Source of the DNA: Pseudomonadota bacterium
Lineage (GTDB): Bacteria; Pseudomonadota; Alphaproteobacteria; Caulobacterales; Caulobacteraceae
Direction of reading: 5' to 3'
Assembly: GCA_023451375.1 (NCBI GenBank)
Contig: JAEXZS010000032.1
Coordinates: 1 to 63,865 of the forward strand
DNA length: 63,865 bases
The notes under the pieces are model-generated. The model worked only from the letters and a program-made list of their open reading frames with translations, was not told where the DNA came from and searched no databases. Below are positions 46,980-55,857 of this stretch, piece by piece; position 1 is the stretch's first letter; each line of letters starts with the position of its first letter. Position numbers and translations under genes: made by a program.

Positions 46980-48064
46980 TCGAGGCCGTGAAACTGGGCC
47001 CCGCCGTCCGAGGTCGCGGAGCCAAATCCAACGCCAGCGGTCGGTTCGAAGCCACTCAGGTCGAGGCCTTCGATGACGGCTGGACCGATGAAGACGCCCC
47101 CTCCTCCACTCAGATTCCGACAACGATAACCCCACTCCGCTCCAGAACAATCATTAGCAAGAATCAGAGCCCAGACATCGGCTTTGAGCGTTCCATCAAT
47201 CCCTACACAGGTTGCAGCCATGGATGTAGCTACTGCTATGCTCGCCCATCCCATGCCTACATGGGCCTGTCCCCGGGCCTGGATTTCGAGAGCCGGATCT
47301 TCTTCAAGCCCGACGCCGCGCGTCTCCTGGAACAGGAACTCAGCGCCAAAAAATACGTCTGCAAACGGATCCACATAGGCGGCAACACCGACCCCTATCA
47401 GCCGGATGAGCGCGACCGGAAGATCACGCGTGACGTGCTGGAAGTGGCGGCTCGATTCAACCAGCCGGTCAGTGTGATCACCAAGTCCAGCCTGATTACT
47501 CGGGACCTAGACATCTTGGGACCGATGGCGCGCGAGGGGTTGGCGACGGCGTTCATATCAATCACGACCCTGGATCGAGGACTGGCCCGCACGATGGAGC
47601 CGCGCGCCTCCACGCCGCAGCGAAGGTTGGATGCGATCAAGATTCTGGCGGAGGCCGGCGTGCCCGTCGGAGTCGGTTTTGCCCCGGTTATTCCGGGCCT
47701 TAACGACCACGAGATGGAATCCATTCTCGAAGCGTCCGCAAAGGCGGGTGCAACAACGGCCATGTACGTAACCCTTCGCCTTCCCCTTGAGATCAAGGAT
47801 CTGTTTCGGGAGTGGCTCGCGGATGCGCGACCGGATCGGGCGGCGCGCGTGATGTCACTCATTCGGCAGACACGCGGAGGGAACGATTATGACGCAGATT
47901 GGGCTCAGCGCATGAAGGGAACTGGCCCCGTCGCCGATCTTATTGGAACACGTTTCAAAGCTGCGATCAGGCGCTACGGCCTGGACGGTCCAAGGCGCTC
48001 GCTTGACGTGACGAAGTTTAGAGTCCCGGCCGGCTCCAGAGTACAAATGGATCTCTTCGAATAG
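46976..48064 (+). CDS. PA0069-family (SplB-like) radical SAM protein, complete copy 3
   Basis: Full-length radical SAM enzyme of 362 residues with the cluster motif CSHGCSYC (Cys80, 84, 87), the GGNTDPYQPDE stretch and C-terminal radical SAM barrel motifs (ITKSSLITRDLDIL, VGFAPVIPGLNDHE). Substrate unknown; the family is distantly related to spore photoproduct lyase, so a DNA-repair role is possible. The ATG at 46976 overlaps copy 2's stop. Codon use (AAA, ATA, TTA, AGA) is less GC-biased than its neighbours, suggesting transfer. It lacks a LexA box of its own and may be read from the box at 46290. Confidence 0.88.
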   Translation: MIEAVKLGPAVRGRGAKSNASGRFEATQVEAFDDGWTDEDAPSSTQIPTTITPLRSRTIISKNQSPDIGFERSINPYTGCSHGCSYCYARPSHAYMGLSPGLDFESRIFFKPDAARLLEQELSAKKYVCKRIHIGGNTDPYQPDERDRKITRDVLEVAARFNQPVSVITKSSLITRDLDILGPMAREGLATAFISITTLDRGLARTMEPRASTPQRRLDAIKILAEAGVPVGVGFAPVIPGLNDHEMESILEASAKAGATTAMYVTLRLPLEIKDLFREWLADARPDRAARVMSLIRQTRGGNDYDADWAQRMKGTGPVADLIGTRFKAAIRRYGLDGPRRSLDVTKFRVPAGSRVQMDLFE

Positions 48065-48942
48065 GTCGGGACTCGCCGCCGCCTTACTTGACGCCTCGTA
48101 GTAATGCATCGGACCCATCTGCCGCTGCTCACTTGGTTCCTGACTACCATGTCGGCGCGGCTGGCGGTCGCGGGCAGAGGCTCGGACCGGCCGAATCTAA
48201 TAGGCTCGCCGGCGAAACGCCTAGAACCGTGGCGGCCTTCTCCACGACCACGAGGGTCGTATTTCGCTCGCCCCGTTCGATCTGACCGAGATAGCTGACG
48301 TCGAGGTCGAGATCATGAGCAAGCTGCTCCTGCGTCAGCCCCTTGGCGAACACCTGATGCAATCGCCTCGGTGAAAGCGGTAGTAAATCCGTAACCCGCT
48401 CCAGTGAATATAGTCACTACTTCTATTGGAGGGCGCAGGCGTTAACGATCTTACAAAGGCTGGCTGGTGCCATGGGAAGCGCCGCTGTGCTGGCTTCGTG
48501 TGCGACGCCCAAGCCGGAATATCGGATGATCCCAACCGCCGAGGGAAATGGCCGGCTTAACCGGCTCCGCGTTCGCTTTTGGAATTGCTCAAGGGGGCTC
48601 GGTCGACTTGGTCAGCGACATCGATGCGGAATCGTTCGGTGACGACGATGAAGTTGAAAGTGTCGTGAAGTTGGCCGCCGTGGCGAAACGAATAGCCTCC
48701 AATATCAGCCAGCCACTCGTGACGGTCATCCCAACCTCGACACGCGCCTAGTCCAGTCGTCCAGGCTCGACATCAGGCGAGCTGAGCGCCGTCATGGCGA
48801 AGAGGAATCCGTTCGAGGCTTGGGATGCGCCAAGCACGTAGAGAGGGTGCTGTCAGTCTAACGCTAACTTGTCTCCACTTCAGCCCGCCTTAAGGCCTGA
48901 TCGGGGATTGCAATTCGTGAAACCGCTATCCTTTAAGCGCTC
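48065..48942. other. Gene-poor, decayed stretch
   Basis: About 880 bp with lower GC than the surroundings. It holds one XRE-type frame (48144-48362, listed separately). A short frame near 48472 starts MGSAAVLASCATPKPEYRM, which looks like the lipobox end of a lipoprotein signal, but it breaks off within ~55 codons. A second short frame at 48548-48751 has no known relative. I see nothing else I can support. Confidence 0.5.
48144..48362 (-). pseudogene. XRE-type HTH regulator, possibly 5'-truncated
   Basis: A 72-residue frame with a recognisable helix-turn-helix: KGLTQEQLAHDLDLDVSYLG, then QIERGERNTTLVVVEKAA. The start is a TTG and the first HTH helix, usually preceded by about ten more residues, is not recognisable, so the gene is probably a fragment. 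An inverted repeat AGTGA-N6-TCACT (48403-48418) lies 41 bp upstream and could be its operator if the gene is alive. Confidence 0.55.
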
Positions 48943-49275
48943 GCCATCGGCTACGCCAATGCGTCCTGGACGTTGAAATGCGACCTGACCTCGCGTTTCG
49001 TCAGCCGCCTGCTCAACCACATGCGACGGCGTGGATATCGGGTGACGCAACCTGTCGCCCAGCCGGGAATGGTCGCGGATGCGCCGGTGCTGAATCTCAC
49101 ATCGGGCTATGTCCAGCGGGCCGCCGGCCTATTGCCGCGCCAGGGCGCGCGGGCGCCGTGGAAGACCCGTCAGAACTATCTGAGCGACATCATGGCCTTC
49201 CACATGGGTCGCCTGAACGATGGCGTCGTGCGCTTCGACACGGTCCGCCCGACCAGGGAAAGGAATGCGACATGA
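48943..49275 (+). pseudogene. C-terminal remnant of a flavin-containing (Baeyer-Villiger type) monooxygenase
   Basis: About 110 residues matching the C-terminus of FAD monooxygenases: AIGYANASWTLKCDLTSRFV, LNLTSGYVQRAAGLLPRQG, APWKTRQNYLSDIMAFHMG. An in-frame stop lies just upstream (48934-48936) and no FAD or NADPH motifs are present. The gene has lost roughly its first 350-400 residues. Its TGA overlaps the SDR start (ATGA), so the two were once an operon. Confidence 0.8.
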
Positions 49276-50080
49276 AACGGATTTTTGAACCCCGCGGCAA
49301 GGTCGCGGTGGTCACCGGCGCCGCCGGAGGAATCGGACGCGCCGTCGCGCTTTCGCTGGCCGGCCGCGGTTGCCATGTGGCGCTGGCGGACATCGACGAA
49401 GCGGGCCTGACCGAGACCGCCAAGCTGGTGGGTGATCTCGCCCGTGTTTCGCGCCATTCGCTGGATGTCAGCGACGCCCAGGCGGTCGCCGCCCTTCCCG
49501 CCGCCGTGATCGCCGCCCACGGCCAGGTCGATGTGCTGGTCAACAACGCCGGCGTCGCGCTGAGCGGAAGGTTCGACCAGCTATCGGCCGACGAGTTCGA
49601 CTGGCTGATCGACATCAACTTCAACGGCGTGGTCCGTATGACGCGAGCCTTCCTGCCGCTGCTGGCGACGCGCGACGAGGCCCGGCTCGTCAACCTGTCC
49701 AGCCTGTTCGGCCTGATCGCGCCACCGGGACAGACGGCCTATTCGGCCGCCAAGTTCGCCGTCCGCGGATTTTCGGAGTCCCTGCGCAACGAACTGCTGG
49801 CGACAGGGTCCCCGGTGGGGGTCACCCGGGCGGCGTGAAGACCGCGATCGCCCGGAACGCCCGAGTGGCGCAGGCGGTCGTCGAGACGGAGCGGGCCGCG
49901 CAGCAGAAACGCTTCGCCAAGGCCCTCAGGATGTCGCCGGACGAAGCCGGCGAGATCATCGTCAGAGGCGTGGAGCGGCGGCGTCCGCGCGTGTTGGTGG
50001 GAAGCGATGCCAGGATCGCCTCGTTTGTCGAACAGCTGGCGCCGGTGAACTACTGGCGTCTGCTCGATCGGATGCAGTGA
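49272..50080 (+). pseudogene. Short-chain dehydrogenase/reductase, broken by a small deletion
   Basis: Classical SDR: TGAAGGIGRAVALSLA (nucleotide loop), VLVNNAGVAL, NLSSLFGLIAPPGQTAYSAA (Ser and Tyr of the active site) then K. At 49820-49835 the frame shifts: VGVT is followed by RAA and a stop, while HPGGVKTAIARNARV continues in another frame. About 10 bp are missing. The rest runs to 50080. Without the shift it would be a ~270-residue protein. Confidence 0.85.
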
Positions 50081-50153
50081 AGCGCCAGGACGGTATGGCT
50101 CGGATGCGAAAATTCATCGGACCGGAGCCGTCTCGGAGATCGGAGCCTTGCAA

Positions 50154-51024
50154 ATGACCCATGCCACGATCCGCACGGACCTGCAGGACGGAATCCTGCT
50201 GGTGACGCTGGCCCGCGAGGCGCGGTTGAAAGCCTTCACGCCCGAGATGGCGGACGACTCGAAGCGCTGTTTCGGTCGGTCAATTACGACTACGATGTCC
50301 GGGCCGTCATCGTGACAGGCGCGGGAAAGGCGTTCTGCGCGGGCATGGACCTGTCGGCCCAGGGCAATGTCTTCGGACTCGACGAAGACCTTTCGCCCGA
50401 TCTCTCGGACATGCAACGCCTCGAGGATCCCAGCGTCCGTCACGGTGTCCGCGATACCGGGGGGCGGGTGACGCTGGCGATCCACGACTGCCTGAAGCCG
50501 GTCATCGCGGCGATCAACGGCGCCGCCATCGGCATCGGCGCGACCATGACGCTGGCGATGGATTTCCGGCTGGCTTCGCGCGAGGCGCGCATCGGTTTCG
50601 TCTTCGGACGCCTCGGCATCGTCCCGGAAGCCTGTTCGAGCTGGTTCCTGCCGAGGCTCGTCGGCGAACAGAAGGCGCTGGAGTGGTGCCTCACGGCCGA
50701 CATCATGGATGTCGATGAAGCGGCTCGCGCGGGCCTGCTGCTCTCCGTTCACCCGGACAACGACAGCCTATTGGCGCAGGCGCGGACGCTGGCGCACCGC
50801 ATCGTCGACGATCGATCACCCGTCGCCGTCGCCCTGACCCGAGCGATGATGCGGCGCAACGCGGCGTTGCCGCATCCCGTGGAGGCGCACCGCATCGATT
50901 CCCTGGCGATGTTCTACACCAGCACAGGCGACGGAAAGGCAGGGGTGGCCGCCTTCCGGGAGAAACGCACGCCCGCATTCGAGGCAAGGCGTCCGCCATG
51001 CCGCCGTTCTACCCCTGGTTCTGA
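50154..51024 (+). pseudogene. Enoyl-CoA hydratase/isomerase family gene with two frameshifts
   Basis: Crotonase-fold gene. It starts MTHATIRTDLQDGILLVTLA. Near 50257 one base is missing (frame goes from FTPEMADD to junk; LEALFRSVNYDYDVRAVI is in another frame). The middle is clear: VTGAGKAFCAGMDLSAQG, and NGAAIGIGATMTLAMDFRLA for the oxyanion region. Near 50983 a second base is missing, so the natural end AMPPFYPWF is out of frame. Active-site stretches are otherwise conserved, so the damage is recent or an assembly error. Confidence 0.82.
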
Positions 51025-51037
51025 TCGGAGAGATCGA

Positions 51038-51996
51038 ATGCTTCTGAATCTGCTTTTCGGTCTGGCGCCGGCGACAGCCCTCGTGATCGTAGGGGCGGCC
51101 CTGTTCACGGCTCACGTCGGCCGCAAGGTCCGTCGCGGTTTCGCGCCTGACGGACGCTTTATCGACACCCGCTTCGGTCGCCTCCATGTCGTCGACAAGG
51201 GCTCCGGGCCGCCGATCCTGCTGATCCACGGCTTGGGCGGGCTAACCGGAAACTTCACCTATGGCGTTCTTCCACGCCTGGCGACGCGCTTTCGCGTGAT
51301 CGCGATTGACAGGCTGGGATGCGGGCATTCCGACGTCCTTCCGGCCGGCTTCAGCGGGGTCAAGCGCCACGCCGACGTCATCGCCGAAGCCATGGACGCC
51401 CTCGCGGTCGAGCGGGCCGTGGTCGTGGAACATTCGATGGGCGGCGCCGTGGCCCTGGCGCTGGCGGCCTCGGCGCCGGAGCGCGTCGCCGCTCTCGCCC
51501 TGATCGCGCCGCTGACGGCGATCCAGCACGAGCCGCCGGCGCTTTTCCGCATGCTTCTGGTCGGTCAGCCCTGGCTTCGACAGCTCATCGGCCACACCTT
51601 CGCGACGCCCCTGTCGATCATGCGAAGCGCCACGACCCTGAGCGCCCTTTTCGGCCCCGAACCGGTTCCCAAGGACTATGCACGCGCGGCAGGGGGCTCC
51701 TTTCGCTTCGTCCCCGGTCATATGTGGCCGCCTCGACCGACCTGTTCCACGCCAACGACGATCTCGCCGATCTGATCTCACGATACGGATGCATCACGGC
51801 CCCGACGTCCATCCTATTCGGATGCGGAGACCGTGTCCTGGACCCAGCCCTGCACGGCGAATCCTGCGCTCGCCTGGTTCCGAATTCTAAGCTGGTTCTC
51901 ATGGAGGGGGGGCACATGCTCCCAGTGACGGCCCCCGACGCCGTCGCCACCTTCATCGAAGACGTGACGGATCGGGCGACCTCGCGCGCGGGATGA
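51038..51996 (+). pseudogene. Alpha/beta hydrolase with a late frameshift
   Basis: It begins with a membrane-anchor-like helix (MLLNLLFGLAPATALVIVGA), then a hydrolase fold with LLIHGLGGLTGNFTYGV and the elbow EHSMGG. The first Gly of G-X-S-X-G is replaced by Glu (GAA). One base is missing around 51690-51715: the frame ends in junk, while SYVAASTDLFHANDDLADLI, FGCGDRVLDP (acid) and MEGGHMLPV (His) continue to 51996 in another frame. GGAGAG precedes the ATG. Confidence 0.82.
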
Positions 51997-52051
51997 CCAT
52001 GCCGAACGAGGTCGCCCGACCGACACCGGGCGACCAGGCCGGCCGGCGGCG

Positions 52052-53287
52052 TCAGATCACGCCGCGCCGGGCCAGATCGCCCAAGAAGCGGGCGCTGGGC
52101 TTCGGGGTGCGGGCGAAGGTCTCGTAATCGACATGGACCAGGCCGAACCGTTCGCCATAGCCGTGGGTCCATTCGAAATTGTCGAGCAGCGACCAGCAGA
52201 TGTAGCTGTGAACCTCGATGCCTTCGTCCAGGCATTGGCGGATCTCGGACAGGGCCGCGTCGATATAGGCGATCCGGCGCGTATCGTCGTCTGTGGCGAT
52301 GCCGCTTTCGGTCACATAGATCGGACGACCGATACGCTCTTGCGCGAAACGGATCGTGCCGCCCAGCGCCTGCGGGTAGAATTCATAGCCCGCCGCCGTC
52401 AGTTCGGCCCCTTCCGGCGGCGGCAGTCGGTCGTATGCCCCCATCAGCACGCGGGTGTAGGTCTGGACGCCCACGAAATCGGCCGTCCTGGCCGCATCCA
52501 GCCATGGGCCGTACAGCATCTGGATCAGCGCTTCGGCCTGGTGGTTCTCTCCGACGCCCTGCACATCCTGCATCGTCAGCGTCAGCCCGACAGGAAACGC
52601 GCCGGGCCCAGCCTTCATCGCGGCGGTCGCCTCCGCATGCGCCCGAAGCAGATTCGGCTCGCACTTGTCGAGCGGGGCAAACAGCAACGACGAGAAGCGG
52701 TCCGATCCGCTGGCCCTGGCGCAGGCCGCCAGCATGGCCGCGATCGCGCCGTCGGTCGTGCCGTCACGCCTCATCAGCGCGACAAGGCGTTGGATATTGG
52801 CCTCGTTGAACGTAGTGGCGTGGCTGATCAGATCTCCCAGGCGCGCGGTCGCCCGTTCGGCGAACCGGGCGAACAGGTCCGGGCCGTCGGCGACCTCGAA
52901 TCCGCCTCGCGCCGCGAACCAGCGCGGCACGGTGAAGTGGTTGTAGGTGACCATAGGCTTAAGGCCGCGGGCATGGCACGCTTCCAGCACCCGACGGTAG
53001 TGATCGAGCGCCGCGTTCGAGAAGCGCCCTTCCTCCGGTTCGATGCGCGCCCACTCGATGCCGATGCGATGGCAGTTGAATCCGAGGTCGGCCGCGATGG
53101 CGATATCCTCGGCGTAGCGGTTCAAGCTGTCGCAGGCGTCCCCAGACGGTTCCGCATACACGGTCGGCTGCACGTTCTCGCAGAGCCAGGCGTCAGAGCC
53201 GATGTTGCCGCCCTCGCTCTGGTGGGCGGATATCGCGGTTCCCCAGAGAAAGTCCTTGGGCGCGGGTTTGCGATCGGCTGACGACAA
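52052..53287 (-). CDS. GH1 family beta-glycosidase
   Basis: Retaining beta-glucosidase/beta-mannosidase-type enzyme of 411 residues. N-terminal FLWGTAISAHQSEGG is the GH1 signature region. The acid/base Glu is in TTFNEAN (usual NEP altered to NEA) and the nucleophile Glu in YVTESG. C-terminal WSLLDNFEWTHGYGERFGL is typical. No signal peptide, so it acts on imported oligosaccharides. It lies 18 bp after the TetR gene on the same strand. Confidence 0.92.
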   Translation of the reverse strand: MSSADRKPAPKDFLWGTAISAHQSEGGNIGSDAWLCENVQPTVYAEPSGDACDSLNRYAEDIAIAADLGFNCHRIGIEWARIEPEEGRFSNAALDHYRRVLEACHARGLKPMVTYNHFTVPRWFAARGGFEVADGPDLFARFAERATARLGDLISHATTFNEANIQRLVALMRRDGTTDGAIAAMLAACARASGSDRFSSLLFAPLDKCEPNLLRAHAEATAAMKAGPGAFPVGLTLTMQDVQGVGENHQAEALIQMLYGPWLDAARTADFVGVQTYTRVLMGAYDRLPPPEGAELTAAGYEFYPQALGGTIRFAQERIGRPIYVTESGIATDDDTRRIAYIDAALSEIRQCLDEGIEVHSYICWSLLDNFEWTHGYGERFGLVHVDYETFARTPKPSARFLGDLARRGVI

Positions 53288-53305
53288 CAGCGTCTCCTTA
53301 CTGAA

Positions 53306-53944
53306 CTAGGGGGTGTCTTCGAGTGGGGCGTAGAGCCGGCGCGTCATGTCCGAGAGCACCTGCAGGGAGCGCTGGACGCCGGCGGCGTTGTTCATGAAGA
53401 CCGCTTCGAGCGCGAGCCCTCTGACCGCGGCGACATAGAGTTCGTGGATCGCGTCGGCCTGGGGATGCGGCTCCAGGCCCGCGGCGCGAATGCGTTCGTC
53501 GCTCCAGCGGTGGGCCTGGTCGTCGATGCGCTGCTGTAGGTTCCGCAACTGCTCGGCGAGATCGGGATCCGAACGCGACGCCAGCATGATCTCCATCACC
53601 GCCACGCCAGACGGACGACTGATCACGTTCCACATGGTCTCGGGCAGGGCCACGAGCCATTCTCCGGGCTTCATGGTCTTGATCGAGCGATTGTAGATGG
53701 CGGTGTCTTCCTCGAAGACAGCCTGCACGACAGCCAGCATCAGATCGGTCTTGGCCGGGAACTGATGGGTCATCGCGCCGCGACTGACGCCGGCCTCGGC
53801 CGCCACGACAGACACGGTGGTCGCGCTGTAGCCGCTACGGAAAAGACACGTGATCGCCGCCTGTACCAGGCGGTTACGGGTGTCGGCGCTGCGTTCGGCC
53901 TGGGGCCGGCGCTGACGATGGGAATTGGGTTTCTGGTCTGCCAT
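53306..53944 (-). CDS. TetR-family regulator of the sugar locus
   Basis: A 212-residue repressor-type protein with the N-terminal HTH (RSADTRNRLVQAAITCLFRS, ATTVSVVAAEAGVSRGAMTH) and a C-terminal ligand domain. The Met at 53944 (MADQKPNSH) is preceded by AAGG and is a better start than the upstream one. It is divergent from the transporter gene and upstream of GH1, the natural position for the local regulator. Confidence 0.88.
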   Translation of the reverse strand: MADQKPNSHRQRRPQAERSADTRNRLVQAAITCLFRSGYSATTVSVVAAEAGVSRGAMTHQFPAKTDLMLAVVQAVFEEDTAIYNRSIKTMKPGEWLVALPETMWNVISRPSGVAVMEIMLASRSDPDLAEQLRNLQQRIDDQAHRWSDERIRAAGLEPHPQADAIHELYVAAVRGLALEAVFMNNAAGVQRSLQVLSDMTRRLYAPLEDTP

Positions 53945-54324
53945 GATTTCGACCTTAGCGCCGTCTGATCGTCCAGTCCCCGCGCGCATCGCGGATGCTC
54001 GTCAACGCGGGCGACGACATCCGTCCACGCTTCCCGCCCCTCGGAGCTCTGCGCAAACAGCGACTGATTGCCATGCGTGTCTCAGCGTCTTCGAGAGGGC
54101 ATCTGCGAACCCCGAGGTCGGAACCGTCGCGCCGGCTGTTTGCGGCCTGCGAGACCCGCCCTCTTTCCTTCCGCTTGGTCTGCATAGCCCCTCCGTGGCG
54201 CAGTCGGCACCACCTCTGTCGTCAAAGCATAGATGACATTTCCGGAACGTACATCCTTTTTGTTGATCTACTGCGTTTGTCTGATACGGTGGTTCTCAAT
54301 CAAGAATACCCGGGGAAGACGACC
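53945..54324. other. Divergent promoter region between the TetR gene and the transporter gene
   Basis: 380 bp. The last 100 bp are AT-richer. They contain AACGTACA at 54246-54253 and TGATACG at 54282-54288, both shared with two other promoters of the locus, and GGGGAAG before the transporter ATG. The part nearer tetR (53945-54180) has open frames but no recognisable gene. Confidence 0.5.
54246..54288 (+). promoter_or_regulatory. Shared sugar-locus control motif, site A
   Basis: AACGTACA (54246-54253) and TGATACG (54282-54288), 28 nt apart, 72 and 37 bp before the transporter ATG. The same two words occur upstream of the TonB receptor and the SGNH-AGE-ROK operon. The TetR protein is one candidate binder. 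Confidence 0.5.
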
Positions 54325-55824
54325 ATGACGGACAGCGCGCCAACAGGCGTCGCCGCGCACGGCCCACGCGCAGCACGCGGTCAAAAGCTGCGCACCCGCC
54401 TCAAGCTCGGCTATTCCGCCGGAGGGCTGCTGGACGGCATCGCCACCCAGGCCGTCAGCATCTTCCTGTTTTTCTACGCCACGGCCGTCTGCGGCGTGCC
54501 GGCCGGACTCGCCGGGGCGGCCATGGCGGCGGGTCTGGTCGTGGATGCGGTGATCGACCCACTCATCGGATCGCTTTCGGACGGGTGGAGATCCCGTCTG
54601 GGCCGGCGCGTTCCCTTCATGCTCCTGGGTGCCCCGGGCGTCGCCGTCTTCCTGGTCCTGATCTTCTCGCTGCCGTCAGGTCTCCCGGATACCCTGCTGT
54701 TCGCGTGGCTGACGACCCTGTCCATCGGGCTCCGCGTCTCGATCTCCCTGTTCCTGCTGCCCTACAACGCGGTCGGCGCAGAACTGAGCGACGACTATGC
54801 CGAGCGTTCGTCGATCGCCGCCTGGCGTTGGGCCGCTGCCATGCTCGGCGCCCTTGTCGCGGTCGTGCTTGGTTTCGGCGTCTTCCTCGGCGGCCCCGAG
54901 GGTTTGAGCCGTCGTGCGGCCTATACGCCCTTCGCGGCGACGCTGGCGGTGGTCGTGTTGATCGGTGCGCTGCTCGCCGTCCGGTCGGTGTTGGCGACGC
55001 GCGACAGGCAACACCCGGCGACCCAGGCATCGGGACCCGCGCACCTCCGGTTCGGCCGCGAGGTGGTCGAGATCGCCCGCAACCCCTCCTTCCGTTCTCT
55101 CTTCGTCGGCGCGCTGTTCCTGTTCACAGCGCTCAGCCTGCACAGTACGCTGGGGCTCCACGCCAACACCTATTTCTGGCGGCTTTCACCGGGCCAGACC
55201 CAGGCGGTGACCCTCGCCCTTTTCGGCGGCTTGCTGCTGGGCGCCCCCTTGGCGGGCCCGGCCCTGAAGCGTCTCGAGAAGCGCACCGTCCTTCTGGTCG
55301 GCATCGTCGGCCTGGGCGTCGCCTATTCCGGACCTGTCGCGCTGCGGCTGGCGGGCGCTTTCCCCTTCGAGGGCGGCGTCCTCGTGTCGATCCTCGCGGC
55401 CACCGTCTTTGTCGGGGGGGCGTTGATGGCCGCCGCCGCCATTTCCTTCGCCTCCATGATGGCCGACGCCGCCGACGAGCACGAACATCTCTTCGGCGCA
55501 CGTCGCGAAGGACTCTTCTTCGCCGGCTGGGCCTTCGCGAGCAAGGCGGCGTCCGGCTTCGGCGCCCTGGCAGCGGGCCTCGCGCTGCAGATGATCGGCT
55601 TCTCCGGCGCCGCGCACGAGGCGGCCGCGGCGGCCTCGCCGCCCCCGACAACGATCATCTGGATCGGCGCCATCTATGGACCGGGCGCCGGGATCCTCAC
55701 CCTCGCCGCTGCCGTCACCTGTCTTTTCTACAAGCTGGACGCCGTCAAGCACGCCCGGATTCTGGGCGCGCTGGAGGAGCGGCGCGCCGCCCATGCCCTC
55801 ACCCTGCCCCCGCTGGGGGCCTGA
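54325..55824 (+). CDS. GPH/MelB-type sugar symporter (MFS)
   Basis: A 499-residue transporter with about 12 membrane helices and the glycoside-pentoside-hexuronide signatures GYSAGGLLDGIATQAVSIFL, DAVIDPLIGSLSDGWRSRLG and RRVPFML. It should carry a mono- or oligosaccharide across the inner membrane with a cation. The frame is open far upstream; the ATG at 54325 has GGGGAAG before it. First gene of the plus-strand series transporter-GH130. Confidence 0.9.
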   Translation: MTDSAPTGVAAHGPRAARGQKLRTRLKLGYSAGGLLDGIATQAVSIFLFFYATAVCGVPAGLAGAAMAAGLVVDAVIDPLIGSLSDGWRSRLGRRVPFMLLGAPGVAVFLVLIFSLPSGLPDTLLFAWLTTLSIGLRVSISLFLLPYNAVGAELSDDYAERSSIAAWRWAAAMLGALVAVVLGFGVFLGGPEGLSRRAAYTPFAATLAVVVLIGALLAVRSVLATRDRQHPATQASGPAHLRFGREVVEIARNPSFRSLFVGALFLFTALSLHSTLGLHANTYFWRLSPGQTQAVTLALFGGLLLGAPLAGPALKRLEKRTVLLVGIVGLGVAYSGPVALRLAGAFPFEGGVLVSILAATVFVGGALMAAAAISFASMMADAADEHEHLFGARREGLFFAGWAFASKAASGFGALAAGLALQMIGFSGAAHEAAAAASPPPTTIIWIGAIYGPGAGILTLAAAVTCLFYKLDAVKHARILGALEERRAAHALTLPPLGA

Positions 55825-55857
55825 TCCAACGTCCGCCGACGCCTTCAAGGAAAGCCG

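Noticed and set aside
48548..48751. A 67-codon open frame starting MAGLTGSAFAFGIAQ
   Set aside because: No ribosome site, no known relative, and it lies in a decayed stretch. Possibly the second half of a broken gene, but not supportable.
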